Shown piece by piece: positions 53,299 to 61,395 of a stretch of 64,000 nt of DNA. Source of the stretch: Acidovorax_G lacteus (GTDB taxonomy: Bacteria; Pseudomonadota; Gammaproteobacteria; Burkholderiales; Burkholderiaceae_C); the NCBI RefSeq assembly GCF_039540375.1, contig NZ_BAABEX010000003.1, forward strand, positions 1-64,000. The letters are read 5' to 3'. Made by a program: the position numbers and the translations under genes. The notes beneath the pieces are model-generated. The model did not search any database. It was not told the DNA's origin and was given only the letters and a program-made list of their open reading frames with translations. The first letter of the stretch is position 1; each line of letters begins with the position of its first letter.

Positions 53299-54258
53299 TC
53301 AGTCTGCCTTGATGTTGCGGGCCGTGATGAGCTTGGCCCAGCGGGCGTACTCGCTGGCCTGGAACGATGCAAACTGCTCAGGCGTGTTCAAGACGATTTC
53401 GAACCCCAGCTCCGTCAGCCGTGCGGTGGTGGCGGGCTCGCGGACGATGGACACGATGGCTTCGTGCATGCGCTTCTTGATGTCGGCCGGCAAACCCTTG
53501 GGCGCTGCGATGGCCTGCCAGGACTGCACGCCCGCGTTCTTCACGCCGCTCTCTTCCAGGGTGGGCACGTCGGGCAGAAGCGGCGAACGCTTGTCGCTCG
53601 TGATGGCCAGTGCGCGCAGCTTGCCCGCCTTGATCTGCGGCATGGCGGTGTTGATGTTCATGAACGACGACTCCACCTGGTTGCCCAGCAGATCCGTCAT
53701 CACCGGGCCGCCGCCACGGTAGGGCACATGCACGCCACTGGTGCCCGTTTGCTGCCAGAACAGTTCCGCCGTCAGGTGATCGCTCGAACCATTGCCTGAG
53801 GAGGCAAACGTCATCTTGCCGGGGTTGGCCTTCAGGTAAGTCATCACATCCGCCAGTGACCGGTGGGGTGAGACGGCTGTCACGACCAGCACGTTGGGCG
53901 CCTGCACCACCACGGTGATGGGGTCCAGATCCTTGATCGCGTCGTAGTTCGTCTTGATCAGGTGGGGCGCGATCACGAAGGGGCCCAGCGAGGCCACCAG
54001 GAAGGTATGGCCATCGGCCGGCGCACGCGCCACCTGCGTGGCGCCGATGGTCCCCGTGGCGCCTGCCTTGTTGTCCACCACCACGGTCGCACCGCCACCC
54101 AGCTTTTCTGGCAGCTTGGCCGAGATCGTGCGGGCAATCATGTCGGTCGAACCACCGGGCGGGAAGGGAACGACCAGGGTAATGGGCTTGTCGGGCCAGG
54201 CAAAGGCGGACACGCTCGTGGCCGCAGCCACCACAAAGGCGATAAGTGACTTTTTCAT
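53299..54258 (-). CDS. Bug-type periplasmic solute-binding protein
   Basis: A 319-residue secreted receptor of the tripartite tricarboxylate (Bug) family. A signal peptide MKKSLIAFVVAAATSVSAFA is followed by WPDKPITLVVPFPPGGSTD, ATGTIGATQVARAPADGHTFL, FASSGNGSSDHL and DLLGNQVESSFMNI, all typical. It probably binds glucarate or galactarate. The membrane partners TctA/TctB are not in the window; lone Bug receptors are common in Burkholderiales. GGAGACAG lies upstream of ATG 54258. Confidence 0.92.
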   Translation of the reverse strand: MKKSLIAFVVAAATSVSAFAWPDKPITLVVPFPPGGSTDMIARTISAKLPEKLGGGATVVVDNKAGATGTIGATQVARAPADGHTFLVASLGPFVIAPHLIKTNYDAIKDLDPITVVVQAPNVLVVTAVSPHRSLADVMTYLKANPGKMTFASSGNGSSDHLTAELFWQQTGTSGVHVPYRGGGPVMTDLLGNQVESSFMNINTAMPQIKAGKLRALAITSDKRSPLLPDVPTLEESGVKNAGVQSWQAIAAPKGLPADIKKRMHEAIVSIVREPATTARLTELGFEIVLNTPEQFASFQASEYARWAKLITARNIKAD

Positions 54259-54454
54259 GGGTTCTGTCTCCGTCAGGTTGATTGCAATGGGATTTGTTCT
54301 TCGCGCACGATCTGGGCCATTTTTGGGGCAGCGCTGCATGCAGCACGGTGGCACCCTCGGTGCCGCTCATCCGGTATCCCTTCAGGCTCCGCGACTCGGC
54401 TTTCGCTCACGTCCGGCCAAAGGCAGCGCTGCGCTGCGGTGTGGATCCACTCGC

Positions 54455-55372
54455 TTACTGCGGGCCGAGCGCGTCAATCAGCGCCTTGAGCTCATCCATC
54501 TCGCCGGGTTTGAGGTCCGACAGGGGCGCGCGCACGGGGCCGGCATCGTGGCCCACCAGACGGGCGCCGGCCTTGATGATGCTCACGCCATAACCTTCCA
54601 CGCGGTTCCGAATCTTCAGGTAGGGCATGAAGAACTGCTTGAGCAGGCGGTGTTGCGTGGCCATGTCATCGGTGCGCACGGCTTCGTAGAACTGCATCGC
54701 GGTCTTCGGGATGAAGTTGAAGACGGCGGACGAATACACCGGCGTGCCCAGCGCCTTGTAGGCAGCCGCATAGACCTCGGCCGTGGGCAAGCCACCCAGG
54801 TAGGCAAAGCGGTCGCCCATCTTCATGTAGATGGACGACATCAACTCGATGTTGCCCATGCCGTCCTTGAAGCCGATCAGGTTGGGGCAGCGCTCGGCCA
54901 GGATGGTCAGCGATTCGGGGGTGAATCTGGTGCGGTCGCGGTTGTAGACGATGACGCCGAACTGCACGCTTTTGCAGACCTGCTCCACATGGGCGATGAG
55001 ACCTTCCTGGCCGGCTTCGGTAAGGTAGTGCGGCAACAGCAGGATGCCGTGCGCCCCCAGGCGCTCGGCTTCCTGCGCGTGGGCAATGGCCGTGCGCGTG
55101 GGGCCGCCGGCACCCGCGATGATGGGCACCTTGCCACGGCAGGTTTCCACGGCGGTGCGGATGATCTGGCCGTATTCCTCACCGTACAACGAGAAATATT
55201 CCCCCGTCCCGCCCGCAGCGAAGAGCGCGCTGGCACCGTAAGGGGCTAGCCATTCCAGACGGGCCGCGTACGACGCGGCGTTGAACTCACCATGGGCATC
55301 GAAGTCCGTCACGGGAAAGGACAGCAGGCCGGACGACATGACTTGCTTGAGGTCTTGAGGGGTGTATTGCAT
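54455..55372 (-). CDS. kdgD: 5-dehydro-4-deoxyglucarate dehydratase
   Basis: A 305-residue member of the DapA/NanA aldolase superfamily. It starts MQYTPQDLKQVMSSGLLSFPVTDFD, with GGTGEYFSL near residue 55, the Tyr in VIVYNRDRT near 140 and the Schiff-base Lys in GFKDGMGN near 165. It converts 5-keto-4-deoxyglucarate to 2,5-dioxopentanoate with loss of CO2 and water. It is the first gene of the kdgD-receptor-gudD-garD unit and faces the GntR regulator across 134 bases. No gene is seen in the 196 bases downstream before the receptor start. Confidence 0.94.
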   Translation of the reverse strand: MQYTPQDLKQVMSSGLLSFPVTDFDAHGEFNAASYAARLEWLAPYGASALFAAGGTGEYFSLYGEEYGQIIRTAVETCRGKVPIIAGAGGPTRTAIAHAQEAERLGAHGILLLPHYLTEAGQEGLIAHVEQVCKSVQFGVIVYNRDRTRFTPESLTILAERCPNLIGFKDGMGNIELMSSIYMKMGDRFAYLGGLPTAEVYAAAYKALGTPVYSSAVFNFIPKTAMQFYEAVRTDDMATQHRLLKQFFMPYLKIRNRVEGYGVSIIKAGARLVGHDAGPVRAPLSDLKPGEMDELKALIDALGPQ

Positions 55373-55438
55373 GAAGGTATGGGGCCGCGACGGACTGAGG
55401 CCTGCTTTGTTACAGTACAAAAAGAGGTTCTAGTGATC

Positions 55439-55460
55439 AGTTGTATGTTGTCATACAACT
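55439..55460. promoter_or_regulatory. Operator-like palindrome between kdgD and the GntR gene
   Basis: AGTTGTATG (55439-55447) and CATACAACT (55452-55460) form a perfect 9-bp inverted repeat with spacer TTGT. The inner TTGTCATACAA fits the FadR-subfamily GntR pattern TNGTNNNACNA. It lies between divergent kdgD and the FadR-type regulator, so autoregulation and control of kdgD are likely (inference). Confidence 0.65.
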
Positions 55461-55506
55461 TGGCATGATTGTGAAAACCCGTGCGCAGGCTGTCAAGGAA
55501 AAAACC

Positions 55507-56271
55507 ATGCACCCAGTGAAAACCCTAGGCGATACCGACTTCACGGCTGAACGACCGCGGCGCCCACGCGGCCTGGTGCCCGAAATCGTGGCCGCACTGC
55601 AGAACGACATGACAGAAGGCCGCCTGCAACCGGGCGCCAAACTGCCGACCGAAGCTGCGCTGATGGTGCGCTTCGACGTCAGCCGCACCGTCGTGCGCGA
55701 AGCCATTTCCCGCCTGCAGGCGGCCGGCCGGGTAGCGACACGGCATGGCATTGGCACCTTCGTCACCGACCAGACCGAGCCCACACCCACCTTCCGCATC
55801 GCACCAGAAGACTTCGCCACCGTGGCGGACGTCATTTCGCTGCTGGAGTTGCGCATCAGCCTGGAGAGCGAGGCCGCCAGCCTGGCAGCCCAGCGCCGGG
55901 AGGACTCCCACCTTGCCGCCATGGCCGCGGCGCTGGCCGCGTTCGAAGCGGCCATCCGCGCCGACTCCGACGCGGTGCCCTCGGATTTCCAGTTCCATAT
56001 GGAAGTGGCCCGCGCCACAGGCAACCGCCACTTCGCCGACCTCATGACCTACCTGGGCACCGTGATCATCCCGCGCACCCGCCTGAAGACCGCGGCCAAT
56101 GCGCCCGAGGGCCGGCTGGCCTATCTGGAACGCGTGCACCATGAGCACGAGAGCATCTATCGCGCCATTTGCGAACGCGATGCCGAGGCTGCCCGCGCGG
56201 CCATGCGCACGCATCTGGCCAACAGCCGCGAACGGCTGCGCAGGGCACAGGCAGCGGACGCAGGCGCCTGA
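55507..56271 (+). CDS. GntR-family regulator, FadR/FCD subfamily
   Basis: A 254-residue regulator. The N-terminal winged helix (residues about 15-80) contains RLQPGAKLPTEAALMVRFDVSRTVVREAISRLQAAG, typical GntR. The C-terminal helical FCD domain (about 95-245) carries ELRISLESEAASLAA, DFQFHMEVARATGN and HEHESIYRAICERDAEAARAAMRTHL, including the His and Asp ligand/metal positions. ATG 55507 has AAGGA eight bases upstream; the longer frame from a TTG at 55441 would start inside the operator. It probably senses an aldarate or a pathway intermediate. Confidence 0.92.
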   Translation: MHPVKTLGDTDFTAERPRRPRGLVPEIVAALQNDMTEGRLQPGAKLPTEAALMVRFDVSRTVVREAISRLQAAGRVATRHGIGTFVTDQTEPTPTFRIAPEDFATVADVISLLELRISLESEAASLAAQRREDSHLAAMAAALAAFEAAIRADSDAVPSDFQFHMEVARATGNRHFADLMTYLGTVIIPRTRLKTAANAPEGRLAYLERVHHEHESIYRAICERDAEAARAAMRTHLANSRERLRRAQAADAGA

Positions 56272-56316
56272 GCATCCGCGTGGCGATTCCTGGGAAGACG
56301 CCGGCGGAACTCCATT

Positions 56317-56328
56317 TGTTGTCAGACA
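56317..56328. promoter_or_regulatory. Second operator-like site before the dehydrogenase gene
   Basis: TGTTGTCAGACA (56317-56328) differs at one of 12 positions from TGTTGTCATACA in the operator at 55446-55457. It lies 68 bases upstream of the semialdehyde dehydrogenase start, near a TTAACAT that could serve as -10. It suggests that the same GntR regulator controls this gene. Confidence 0.5.
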
Positions 56329-56395
56329 TCCGTTAACATAGCATGGGTCCTGGTAAATCCCTCCCGGGCCCAGTTTTTGTACGGACCGTTTCCCC

Positions 56396-57868
56396 ATGAA
56401 CCCACTTTTTTCCTTCAATGCCCGCACAGGGGAACCCCTGGGCGAGCCGCTGGCCACCTCCACACCGGCGCAGATCGATGCCACCGTGCAGGCCGCGCAC
56501 GCCGCGTTCGATGATTGGGCCTGCAGCAGCGGCGCGCAGCGCGCCGCGCTGTTGCGGCATCTGGCCGACGGGCTGGAAGCGCAGCGCGAGGCCCTGGTCG
56601 CGCTGGCCGATCTCGAAACCGCACTCGGCCCGGTGCGGCTCAATGGAGAACTCGACCGCACGACCTTCCAGCTGCGCCGCTTTGCCGACATGGCGCAGCG
56701 CGGCGAGCCCTTTGCCGTGCTGGACGACCCCGCTGTCGCCGGCAACCCGCCGGTGGGCCACCCGGCGATGCAGTTGCACCGCATGCCGCTGGGGCCCGTG
56801 GCCATGTTCGCGGCCAGCAACTTTCCGTTTGCCTTCTCGGTGCTGGGGGGCGATACCGCCTCGGCCTTGGCTGCCGGCTGCCCGGTCGTGGTCAAAGCCC
56901 ACCCCGGGCACCCCGCCCTGTCGCGGTTGACCTTTGAGATCGCTGAACGCGTGCTCCAGTCGCTCGGGCTGCCTGCGGGGCTGATCGGCCTGGTGCAGGG
57001 CGCGGGTGTCGAGGTAGGCGTGCAGCTCATTCGCCACCCGCTGATTGCAGCCGGCGCCTTCACCGGCTCCACCCGCGGTGGTGCCGCACTGCAGGCCGAG
57101 GCCAACGCCCGGCCTCGCCCCATCCCGTTTTACGGCGAACTCGGCTCCATCAACCCGCTCATCGCGCTGCCCTCGGCATTGGCCGCCCGGGGCGCGGAGC
57201 TGGCGTCCCTGCTGGCCGGGTCCATCACGCTGGGCTGCGGCCAGTTTTGCACCAACCCCGGCCTGCTGGTGCTGGTGGATGGCCCCGAAACCGACACCTT
57301 CGTACCCCAGTTGGCAGAGGCATTGGGCGCCCTGCAGCCGCACCCCATGCTGGCCGCAGGCATGCGCAAAGCCTTCGACACCGGGGTGCAGGCGTTCATC
57401 GACGCTGGTGCCGTGCCCTTGCTGCAAGGCCCAGGCACGGGGCTGGCGCCCGGCCCCCAACTGCTGCAGGTGAGCGCGCAGCGCTTCATCGAAGCGCACG
57501 CGCTGCGCGAGGAGGTGTTCGGGCCGTCCAGCCTTATCGTGCGCTGCGACAGCCTGGCGCAGGTGCAGGATGTGCTGGCCGCCGTGGCGGGCAGCCTGAC
57601 GGTGACGATCTGGGGCGCCAACGAGGACACGGCCGAGCACCGCGCACTGGTGCGTGCCGCGATGCGGATTGCGGGGCGTGTGTTGTTCGCGGGCGTGCCC
57701 ACCGGGGTGGCTGTGACTGCCGCCCAGCACCACGGTGGCCCCTGGCCCGCCAGCACCGCGCCCATGACAACCTCGGTGGGTGACGCTGCACTTCAACGGT
57801 TTTTGCGTCCCGTATGCCTGCAGGACGCGCCGGCCTGGCTTCTGGAGCGGGCCGGGCGACCCTGCTGA
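56396..57868 (+). CDS. 2,5-dioxovalerate (alpha-ketoglutarate semialdehyde) dehydrogenase
   Basis: A 490-residue aldehyde dehydrogenase. MFAASNFPFAFSVLGGDTASALAAGCPVVVKAHPGHP is the cofactor region, FTGSTRGG lies near residue 220, the catalytic Glu is in FYGELGSINP near 247 and the catalytic Cys in GCGQFCTNPG near 284. The shape of these motifs is that of the NADP-linked group oxidising 2-oxoglutarate semialdehyde. It completes glucarate or galactarate conversion to 2-oxoglutarate. It lies downstream of the GntR gene with a separate possible promoter. Confidence 0.9.
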   Translation: MNPLFSFNARTGEPLGEPLATSTPAQIDATVQAAHAAFDDWACSSGAQRAALLRHLADGLEAQREALVALADLETALGPVRLNGELDRTTFQLRRFADMAQRGEPFAVLDDPAVAGNPPVGHPAMQLHRMPLGPVAMFAASNFPFAFSVLGGDTASALAAGCPVVVKAHPGHPALSRLTFEIAERVLQSLGLPAGLIGLVQGAGVEVGVQLIRHPLIAAGAFTGSTRGGAALQAEANARPRPIPFYGELGSINPLIALPSALAARGAELASLLAGSITLGCGQFCTNPGLLVLVDGPETDTFVPQLAEALGALQPHPMLAAGMRKAFDTGVQAFIDAGAVPLLQGPGTGLAPGPQLLQVSAQRFIEAHALREEVFGPSSLIVRCDSLAQVQDVLAAVAGSLTVTIWGANEDTAEHRALVRAAMRIAGRVLFAGVPTGVAVTAAQHHGGPWPASTAPMTTSVGDAALQRFLRPVCLQDAPAWLLERAGRPC

Positions 57869-58016
57869 GGGCGCACCGCGTTGCATCACGCGGGCCAGCG
57901 GGCCGGGTCGGCTGGCTGTGCGTCGTCGGGCCAGGCGCCCCCAGCGACACCTCTAAAACTGGCGCGGCCTTAAAGCACGGGCAGCCCAGCAAGGGGCGCC
58001 CCGCAGCGAGGGCTGC

Positions 58017-58080
58017 GTCCCCCTTCCCGAACGGTGCAGCCGTTCGAGAGAAGGGGGAAGGCGCGCAGCGCCTCAGGGGG
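58017..58080 (-). repeat. C-rich intergenic repeat, second type, with hairpin
   Basis: On the minus strand, just after purH: CCCCCTGAGGCGCTGCGCGC, then CTTCCCCCTTCTCTCGAACG and a CGAACGG/CCGTTCG stem-loop (58027-58045) nested inside a CCCCCTTC/GAAGGGGG outer stem. It resembles the element following pyrB. It may end transcription from both converging genes, though no T-run follows. Confidence 0.55.
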
Positions 58081-58090
58081 ATGCGCGCTA

Positions 58091-59704
58091 TCAATGCCGG
58101 AAGTGCCGCACCCCGCTGAACACCATGGCCACGCCACGCTCGTTGGCGGCGTCGATCACTTCCTGGTCGCGCATCGAGCCGCCCGGCTGGATCACGCAGG
58201 TCGCACCGGCATCGACCACCACATCGAGCCCGTCGCGGAACGGGAAGAACGCGTCGCTGGCGACCACCGTGCCCTGCAGGCTCAGGCCTGCGTGCCCGGC
58301 CTTGATGCTGGCGATGCGGGCCGAGTCGAGGCGGCTCATCTGCCCTGCCCCCACGCCCATGGTCATGCCGCCCTTGCAGAAGACGATGGCGTTGCTCTTG
58401 ACGTACTTGGCGACCTTCCACGCGAACAACAGGTCTTCCATCTCTTCGAGCGAAGGCTGCTTCTTCGTGACGATCTTCAGGTCCATCAGCGACAGCTCGT
58501 GGTTGTCGGCCGTCTGCAGCAGCAGGCCCGAGCCGATGCGCTTGCTGTCCATGGCGTTGCGGCCGCGCTCCCAGTCGGTGCGGTTCGCGGCCTTGGCCGC
58601 GTGGGCGGGCAGCGCAATCTTGAGCAGGCGGACATTGGCCTTGGCCTTGAAGATCTCCAGCGCTTCGGCCGTGAACTCGGGCGCCATCAGCACCTCGACA
58701 AACTGCTTGCTGACCTGGGCGGCGGCCGTGCCGTCTACCACGCGGTTGAAGGCGATGATGCCGCCGAAGGCGCTGGTCGGGTCGGTCTGGAAGGCCTTGC
58801 TGTAGGCACTGAGTGCGTCCAGACCCACGGCCACGCCGCAGGGGTTGGCGTGCTTGACGATCACGCAGGCGGCGGCGTCAAAGCTCTTGACGCATTCCCA
58901 GGCGGCGTCGGCGTCGGCGATGTTGTTGTACGACAGCTCCTTGCCCTGCAGTTGCTGCGCCGTCACCAGCGAGCCCGGGGCCGGGTACAGGTCGCGGTAC
59001 AGCGCGGCCTGCTGGTGGCTGTTTTCGCCGTAGCGCAGGTCCTGCACCTTCACGAAGGTGCCGTTGCTCTGGCCCGGGAACAGCGTGCGCGCGGGCACGT
59101 AGTCCTCCGACAGCTTGTCTTCTTCAAACGTGATGGACGAGAGGTAGTCGCTGATCGCGGCGTCGTACTGGGCGATGCGGTTGAACGCCGCCACCGACAG
59201 CGCAAAGCGCAGCTTGTGCGACAGCGTGCCGCCCGCCTGCAGTTCGGCCAGCACGGCCGGGTACTGGTCGGCCGCGGTGACCACGCCGACGTCCTTCCAG
59301 TTCTTGGCGGCGCTGCGCACCATGGCCGGGCCGCCGATGTCGATGTTCTCGATGGCGTCGGCCAGCGTGCAGCCCGCCTTGGCCACCGTGGCCTCGAACG
59401 GGTACAGGTTGACCACCAGCAGGTCGATGGTGTCGATGCCGTGTTCTTGGAGGGCCGCCATGTGCGCGGGCACATCGCGGCGGGCCAGCAGGCCGCCATG
59501 CACCTTGGGGTGCAGCGTTTTCACACGGCCGTCGAGCATCTCGGGGAACTGCGTGACCTCGGCCACCTCGGTGACGGGCAGCCCTTCCTTGGCCAGCAGC
59601 TGGGCGGTGCCGCCGGTGGACAGCAGTTGCACGCCCAGCGCATGCAGCGCGCGGGCGAAGTCGACGATGCCGGTCTTGTCAGAGACGGAGAGAAGGGCTT
59701 TCAT
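58091..59704 (-). CDS. purH: Bifunctional AICAR transformylase / IMP cyclohydrolase
   Basis: A 537-residue enzyme for the last two steps of IMP synthesis. The N-terminal MGS-like cyclohydrolase domain starts MKALLSVSDKTGIVDFARAL with STGGTAQLL and TLHPKVHGGLLARRD. The C-terminal transformylase shows LRYGENSHQQAALY, the catalytic VKHANPCGVAVG near residue 285 and DAFFPFRDGLDVVVDAGATCVIQPGGSMRDQEVI at the end. Complete and of normal length. It is downstream of fis in the same direction, separated by a dispersed repeat. Confidence 0.97.
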   Translation of the reverse strand: MKALLSVSDKTGIVDFARALHALGVQLLSTGGTAQLLAKEGLPVTEVAEVTQFPEMLDGRVKTLHPKVHGGLLARRDVPAHMAALQEHGIDTIDLLVVNLYPFEATVAKAGCTLADAIENIDIGGPAMVRSAAKNWKDVGVVTAADQYPAVLAELQAGGTLSHKLRFALSVAAFNRIAQYDAAISDYLSSITFEEDKLSEDYVPARTLFPGQSNGTFVKVQDLRYGENSHQQAALYRDLYPAPGSLVTAQQLQGKELSYNNIADADAAWECVKSFDAAACVIVKHANPCGVAVGLDALSAYSKAFQTDPTSAFGGIIAFNRVVDGTAAAQVSKQFVEVLMAPEFTAEALEIFKAKANVRLLKIALPAHAAKAANRTDWERGRNAMDSKRIGSGLLLQTADNHELSLMDLKIVTKKQPSLEEMEDLLFAWKVAKYVKSNAIVFCKGGMTMGVGAGQMSRLDSARIASIKAGHAGLSLQGTVVASDAFFPFRDGLDVVVDAGATCVIQPGGSMRDQEVIDAANERGVAMVFSGVRHFRH

Positions 59705-59735
59705 GGGGCGGGACGTGGTTAGGATGAAATCGGGT

Positions 59736-59786
59736 GCTCGTGCTTATGAATCAAGCACGAGCAGCTATGTTTTTGATAGCAAACAC
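59736..59786 (+). repeat. Dispersed palindromic repeat, best-preserved copy
   Basis: GCTCGTGCTT (59736-59745), loop ATGAATC, AAGCACGAGC (59753-59762): a perfect 10-bp stem, followed by AGCTATGTTTTTGATAGCAA. It lies between fis and purH. Confidence 0.85.
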
Positions 59787-59809
59787 CAGGGGAGCCGGGA
59801 AGGCGTGCC

Positions 59810-60043
59810 TTACAGCAGCTTGTGCTCGAGCAGCTTCTTGCGCAGCGTGTTGCGGTTCAGGCCCAGCCATTCGGCCGCGCGCGACTGGTTGTGGTCGGCG
59901 TGGCTCATCACCACCTCCAGCAACGGCTTTTCGACCACGCGCACCAGCATGTCGTACATGCCGTCGGGCGTCTCGCCGCCCAGGTCGCGGAAGTAGCTCT
60001 GCAGGCTCTCCCGCACGCACTCCTCGATGTTCTGCTTGCTCAT
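59810..60043 (-). CDS. fis: DNA-binding protein Fis
   Basis: A 77-residue protein starting MSKQNIEECVRESLQSYFRD. The C-terminal helix-turn-helix reads NQSRAAEWLGLNRNTLRKKLLEHKLL, the standard Fis end. Fis is a nucleoid protein that bends DNA and regulates growth-phase promoters. The ATG overlaps the stop of dusB, the conserved dusB-fis pair. Confidence 0.97.
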   Translation of the reverse strand: MSKQNIEECVRESLQSYFRDLGGETPDGMYDMLVRVVEKPLLEVVMSHADHNQSRAAEWLGLNRNTLRKKLLEHKLL

Positions 60044-61092
60044 ACGGCCAATCCCTCGGTGGTTTCGTTCGGGTCTGCGTCCGCCGCGGCGGTGGCGGGC
60101 GGCAGCCGGTCCATGCGCGCGGCCAGCGCGTCCAGGAAGTCGGCCGTGGCCTGCCACTGCGTGGCGCAGTCCTCGATGGTGTTGATGTGGTCCCGGAAGG
60201 CCTCGCCCCCGGGCAGCGCGCGCAGGTACCACGCAATGTGCTTGCGCGCGCTGCGCACGCCGGTGCTCTCGCCGTACAGCCGGTAGTGGTCGTGCAGGTG
60301 CTCCAGCAGCAGGCGGCGCAGCTCGGCCACCAGCGGCGGGGCCAGGTGTTCGCCCGTGGCCAGGTAGTGGCCGATCTCGCGGAATATCCAGGGCCGCCCC
60401 TGCGCCGCGCGGCCAATCATGATCGCATCGGCCCCGGTGTGCGCGAGCACCTGGCGCGCCTTTTCGGGCGAGGTGATGTCGCCGTTGGCCACCACGGGCA
60501 CGCGCACCGCGGCCTTGACGGCGGCAATCGTGTCGTACTCGGCCTCGCCGCGGTAGCCCTGCTCGCGCGTGCGGCCGTGCACCGTCAGCATCTGGATGCC
60601 CACGTCCTCAAAGCGGCGCGCCAGCACCACGGCGTTGCGGTGCTGCGCGCACCAGCCGGTGCGCATCTTGAGCGTGACCGGCACGCCGCGCGGCGCGCAA
60701 GCGGCCACCACGGCCTCGGCAATCTCCACGGCCAGGGCTTCGTTCTGCATCAGCGCCGAGCCCGCCCATTTGTTGCAGACCTTCTTGGCCGGGCAGCCCA
60801 TGTTGATGTCGATGATCTGCGCACCGCGGTCGATGTTGTAGAGCGCCGCCTCGGCCATCATGGCCGCGTCGGTGCCCGCAATCTGCACGGCGATCGGCCC
60901 GCTTTCGCCCTCGTGGTTGGCCCGGCGCGAGGTCTTGAGGCTGTTCCACAAGTCCTTGCGCGAGGTCACCATCTCGCTGACCGCATAGCCCGCCCCGAGG
61001 GCCTTGCAGAGCTGGCGGAACGGCCGGTCCGTCACGCCCGCCATGGGGGCAACGAACAGCCGGTTGGCCAGGGTGTAAGGACCGATCTGCAT
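60040..61092 (-). CDS. dusB: tRNA-dihydrouridine synthase DusB
   Basis: A 350-residue FMN-dependent TIM-barrel enzyme that reduces uridines in tRNA. APMAGVTDRPFRQLCKALGAG opens the barrel, the catalytic Cys lies in INMGCPAKKVCNKWAGSALM near residue 100, TVHGRTREQGYRGEAEYDTIA near 180 and VVANGDITSP near 212. The C-terminal tail of about 20 residues is variable. ATG 61092 starts MQIGPYTLANRLFVAPMAG; the longer frame upstream overlaps the promoter region. Confidence 0.95.
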   Translation of the reverse strand: MQIGPYTLANRLFVAPMAGVTDRPFRQLCKALGAGYAVSEMVTSRKDLWNSLKTSRRANHEGESGPIAVQIAGTDAAMMAEAALYNIDRGAQIIDINMGCPAKKVCNKWAGSALMQNEALAVEIAEAVVAACAPRGVPVTLKMRTGWCAQHRNAVVLARRFEDVGIQMLTVHGRTREQGYRGEAEYDTIAAVKAAVRVPVVANGDITSPEKARQVLAHTGADAIMIGRAAQGRPWIFREIGHYLATGEHLAPPLVAELRRLLLEHLHDHYRLYGESTGVRSARKHIAWYLRALPGGEAFRDHINTIEDCATQWQATADFLDALAARMDRLPPATAAADADPNETTEGLAV

Positions 61093-61395
61093 GGAGGGGG
61101 CGAACGCAGCTGCTGAAAAAGGAGGCAGGATTGTACCTGCTGAAAATTTCAGCAAATGAAATGCGCGCAGGCCCGCAGGCAGCGGGCGCTTGCGGGGCCG
61201 CGGCGGGCCGTGTGGCTGCCGCCTTCCACCTGCCGACACCCGCCCCGCAGCGGTCGGTCCGCCACCTCAGTGGGGCGCCTGCCCCGGGCCAGGTGCTGGC
61301 GGCGCACATCGCCGGGCCGCCAAATCCCTGCGGCGCGCGGTTGCACCGGCCGCCGCCGCGCGGCGCGCGCAGGTGGCTCCCCTACACTGCGCGCC
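61093..61395. other. Divergent intergenic region dusB / yqaA
   Basis: 303 bases. GCTGAAAATTTCAGC (61139-61153) is a palindrome resembling strong Fis sites with an A/T centre. On the minus strand TACAAT lies just downstream of it, a possible -10 for dusB-fis. The rest, about 61160-61390, is GC-rich and shows no clear gene. Confidence 0.5.
61139..61153. promoter_or_regulatory. Possible Fis site at the dusB-fis promoter
   Basis: 15-bp palindrome GCTGAAAATTTCAGC. It keeps the G and C at the ends and the A/T centre of the Fis consensus, but two inner Y-R positions differ. It overlaps the presumed promoter region of dusB-fis (TACAAT downstream on the minus strand), where Fis autoregulates in enterobacteria. 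Binding here is inferred. Confidence 0.4.

Noticed and set aside
55441..55506. Upstream TTG start for the GntR regulator
   Set aside because: It lies inside the operator palindrome; ATG 55507 has a proper ribosome site and gives the usual length.
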